Shown here piece after piece: positions 34,201 through 35,632 of a stretch of 35,632 bases of DNA. The DNA comes from JAWLFY01 sp964462125 (GTDB lineage Bacteria > Planctomycetota > Planctomycetia > Pirellulales > Pirellulaceae): positions 1 through 35,632 of the forward strand of contig CAYWXT010000021.1 in NCBI GenBank assembly GCA_964462125.1. The letters run 5' to 3'. The notes beneath the pieces were generated by a model. That model searched no databases, was not told where the DNA came from, and saw nothing but the letters and a program-made list of their open reading frames with translations. The position numbers were made by a program, and so were the translations under genes. The number at the start of each line of letters is the position of its first letter. Positions within the stretch are counted from its first letter, which is position 1.

Positions 34201-34910
34201 GCCTCTCACCGAGATCCGAAGACTTGGAACTGGACGTTTTGGAAAAAGGCCAACTGCCCAAGCCGATAGCGCAGGCTTTTGAGCAGTCGGGCTATCCGCT
34301 CCCGAAATCGACGAAGATCCAGTCCTTGGACATTGGCGAGGAATGGCTTTTGACGGCCCGCATCGGCGACAGAGAGCACCAGTTCACACTCAACGCCGGG
34401 AGAACCGTGACTGCCGAAAGAGAGACCAATGCCGAGCGTGTCATCGCTAACCCGAATTCAGCGGTCGTTTGGCACTACGACAAATTCGACATCAACGGCG
34501 ATGGCAGAATCGATTTTGAAGAGGAGTTCCACCGAACGATAGGCAGTCCTGTGATTAAGGAGGATTTGTTGGTGATTAGCGACTTTAGCGGTCTGCTGCA
34601 CTGCATGAACGCCAAGACAGGTATCCCTTACTGGACCTGCGACATGTTTGCCCAATGCTGGGGCACTCCGCTGGTTGTCGAAAATAAAATCTACGTTGGT
34701 GACGAAGATGGAGATGTAGCTGTGTTGGGCCTGTCGGCTGATCCCAGTCCTTTTGTGGATCCAAAATCAGCTCCCGACTGGGGTGGGTTGTTTCCACTTC
34801 ACGAGATCAACATGGGCACCTCCGTCTACCAAACGCCCATTGTTGCGAATGATGTTTTGTATATCGCTACGAAGTCACATCTATTTGCCATCGAGGCCCA
34901 AGAAGAGTGA
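31293..34910 (+). CDS. Secreted HEAT-repeat / PQQ-like beta-propeller protein with inserted modules
   Basis: This 1205-residue protein has a signal peptide (LRHAVVLFLSAALTLCAF, cut near LHGQQ). Residues about 35-400 are HEAT repeats (for example RLGAVMALGTIRAEPKSSVP, RQAAAYAIAAFGKDA), a binding scaffold. Residues about 430-1200 form a PQQ-dehydrogenase-like propeller (AVNIKWVAKLGSQSYGNPVVANGRIYVGTNN, TPIVANDVLYIATKSHLFAIE). The propeller is interrupted twice: about 615-750 and 990-1045, by three copies of a module of about 55 residues that resembles a PepSY-like fold. An EF-hand-like loop, DINGDGRIDFEE, lies near residue 1066. No PQQ-ligand set or haem motif is visible, so an enzymatic role is not supported; a periplasmic scaffold is likelier. 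GGAG 7 nt before the ATG at 31293 sets the start. Confidence 0.9.
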   Translation: MSVNHPRLRHAVVLFLSAALTLCAFQRLHGQQATLPGTSTVERFLEQLQSGDRNERRRASYTTLRQIGPDDKAGVPLIVKAFETTDAGTRRSLVTALTQIGPAAVPDLADAATQNQEASVRLGAVMALGTIRAEPKSSVPCLIHALSDDVPAIRQSALTSLQRFGESADAAISETTAVALQDPEAQVRETAVRVLGHLRRRASVSVPCLGSALSDDNAGVRQAAAYAIAAFGKDAKPAVAALSRAMDDEQRKVQKTALEAVANLGSVAVEATPQLLKKIRDNDSEVSGLAALALRRVGVVSNDTAASLLEATQNPLPHVRRNAASALRVAQVSSERVASRLIELLKDEEQMVVQTALSALADLGPQADDAVGSITELTESEDRVVRAFARNALRRIVPDRAVELLGKPFDAVQAQRDDIEDFGVGKHDWPQLHGSRLRNNTPAGNNIPTMWNVGEFDRRTDEWDFSEAVNIKWVAKLGSQSYGNPVVANGRIYVGTNNGAGYLKRYPPEIDLGCLLCFRESDGAFLWQHSSEKLSTGRVHDWPLQGICSSPVVQGDRLWFVTNRGEVRCLDTEGFYDGEDDGPVTGVWNQLFDAVADFSATRDLSARGSIPSRLRDTLANVLRAAGLQIHGYLKIRAVDDSGVLTIGGFSNEPPLCRVRCTADGLTVLRLDQDEPLLNVNYDLLAGLEQGSLSPALRAQFSGKGVEMSGEITVRASDPGRAWDVTFSEQDQQRRFRLSSSRGVVTCEEQTTPASRDEADVVWTFDMMNQLGVSQHNMATCSPTIWGDTLFICTSNGVDESHLNIPAPDAPSFMAMDKHTGEVLWTDNSPGRHILHGQWSCPVAGVFNGVPQVIFPGGDGWLYSFRADRWKDGKPELIWKFDANPKESEWFLGGRGTRNNLIAVPVIYDGLVYAAVGQDPEHGEGDGHLWCIDPTKQGDVSAELVVDANGDVMPHRRVKAIVKEPIETIFRLSPRSEDLELDVLEKGQLPKPIAQAFEQSGYPLPKSTKIQSLDIGEEWLLTARIGDREHQFTLNAGRTVTAERETNAERVIANPNSAVVWHYDKFDINGDGRIDFEEEFHRTIGSPVIKEDLLVISDFSGLLHCMNAKTGIPYWTCDMFAQCWGTPLVVENKIYVGDEDGDVAVLGLSADPSPFVDPKSAPDWGGLFPLHEINMGTSVYQTPIVANDVLYIATKSHLFAIEAQEE

Positions 34911-34918
34911 TCGCTTTG

Positions 34919-34954
34919 CGCTGCGGATCTGCTGACATCGGCAGATCCGCAGCG
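34919..34954 (+). terminator. Perfect 14-bp stem hairpin after the HEAT/PQQ gene
   Basis: CGCTGCGGATCTGC (34919-34932) pairs perfectly with 34941-34954 around an 8-nt loop, starting 9 bases after the stop. No T-run follows, so it is an mRNA-end hairpin or a Rho-type terminator rather than a classical intrinsic one. Confidence 0.55.
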
Positions 34955-34974
34955 AGAGGGCGGCGAGGTAGTCT

Positions 34975-35424
34975 TTTGCGTTCCAAAAGTTGTGCTGGGC
35001 AGGCACTTGCGTGAGTTTTGTGGCTCGGTTCTGGGAGAATGTTGAGCTTGCCGCAGCAAATGAGGATCCGGGGTGGGGCGTTCGCGAACTGTCGGAAACC
35101 TTGAGCAGGACGAGTCGACCGGCGGGCCCCGTTTGTACCGAACATCGCGGTCGGCTATCTGAACCGACACCTCTTCGCCGGCCTCAAAGCTGCGGCACCG
35201 CTGACGCCACTTGCTCATCACAACAAAGCTTTCCAGAGCGATGCCGGGAGGATCGGATCGATGTGCACGTGGCACGAGGCGCACGATTCAGCCTGGCGGT
35301 GCGTGGTCAGTTGCTCGCGGATCGTCGTCGCGCCGCGAGTATCGGGATCGATCGAGCCACCGCCGTTCCTCTCCGGCAAGGCAATCGCGGCGAGGAACTC
35401 GACCATTTCGTTGGCTACCGTCAC
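34975..35424 (-). pseudogene. Frameshifted remnant of a DUF1588/DUF1585 haem-binding protein
   Basis: On the minus strand the sequence first reads DPDTRGATTIREQLTTHRQ, then SCASCHVHIDP (a CxxCH haem-binding motif), the DUF1588 signature of large planctomycete DUF1592-DUF1588-DUF1585 proteins. The frame then breaks; one frame over it continues DPPGIALESFVVMSKWRQR, later VRYKRGPPVDSS and, after further drift, TTFGT, the expected DUF1585 order. The break lies at two adjacent copies of GATCG (35251-35260): removing one 5-bp copy restores HIDPPGIALESF. Only the C-terminal part of the parent gene is present and later segments also show decay. It is therefore a pseudogene; cytochrome function is not expected. 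Confidence 0.75.
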
Positions 35425-35632
35425 ATTTCCTCGGGCCTTCCAGACGAAACAGGAAAACCAATGACGGCAGCAGACAACCTAAAGAGAAATGCCGTGCTTG
35501 TCCTTGCCGATGCAGCCATTGAGGTTGGCAGCGGCCTCCGCTACTTTGCATCAACATCCCCGCTCGGCTCACTCTCATCAATGTAGCGCAAACCGGATTC
35601 CTCATCGGGAACCGCCAGTTTGATGCTCCCCC

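Larger units (their letters stand above)
34911..35632. other. Right-end region without intact gene
   Basis: These 722 bases hold the hairpin and the DUF1588/DUF1585 pseudogene. A plus-strand frame of 198 codons (34990-35586) crosses the region but its translation matches no family and it lies antisense to the pseudogene, so I do not call it. From about 35425 to the end I see nothing I can name. Confidence 0.5.

Noticed and set aside
34990..35586. Plus-strand frame of 198 codons
   Set aside because: It has no family resemblance, no ribosome site and lies antisense to a clear DUF1588/DUF1585 remnant.
1..35632. CRISPR array, tRNA, rRNA, integrase or transposase
   Set aside because: I looked for spaced repeats, cloverleaf ends and transposase motifs and saw none; short tandem repeats found here have no spacers.

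Overview
The window looks like a chromosomal segment of a planctomycete, most likely of the Rhodopirellula/Pirellulales type. This is inferred from gene families, not from a marker gene. The families are two secreted Cys-type sulfatases (one with a HEAT-like tail), a secreted HEAT-repeat plus PQQ-propeller protein, remnants of a DUF1588/DUF1585 haem-binding protein, and a CxxC zinc-ribbon small protein. The DNA is GC-rich, genes are loosely spaced, and no tRNA, rRNA, CRISPR array or transposase gene was seen.

Region 1 (1-7448) is a signalling block. On the minus strand a CheB-CheR-PAS fusion overlaps a PAS/GAF sensor that runs off the left edge. Divergent from these are a histidine kinase-receiver hybrid, a remnant of a BON domain, a single-domain receiver and a zinc-ribbon protein. 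Region 2 (7458-14813) is central carbon metabolism: a GH77 4-alpha-glucanotransferase, a SpoIIAA-like protein, acetyl-CoA synthetase, an uncharacterised GNAT-like protein overlapping the damaged 3' end of a SpoU/TrmH rRNA methylase gene, and a 6-phosphofructokinase. Region 3 (15240-21118) holds a small secreted protein, a sulfatase sharing its CTAG stop with a convergent FadL-type porin, and a six-helix membrane GGDEF-EAL protein.

Region 4 (21165-28924) is the most interesting part. It is a two-gene lipid/polyketide operon on the minus strand. The first gene encodes an acyl carrier protein fused to a FabL-like reductase that appears to lack its catalytic Ser and Tyr. The second encodes a synthase of about 2100 residues, read as hotdog thioesterase - acyltransferase - ketosynthase - Cys-less ketosynthase-like (chain-length-factor type) - ketoreductase - dehydratase, with no carrier domain of its own. 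The ACP of the first protein probably serves the second. The parts resemble PUFA synthases (PfaA/PfaC) and the enediyne thioesterase, but the order and fusion are unusual. A 119-bp element with 22-bp terminal inverted repeats lies between the two genes and supplies the stop codon of the first. Four 13-bp direct repeats sit just upstream of the operon's start.

Region 5 (29334-35632) has a second sulfatase, a stretch of decayed gene remnants (DUF2254 N-terminus, small membrane protein), the large HEAT/PQQ protein with three copies of an inserted PepSY-like module, and a pseudogene of a DUF1588/DUF1585 protein. The first frameshift of that pseudogene can be traced to a 5-bp tandem duplication. 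All assignments come from reading motifs by eye; no database search was run.
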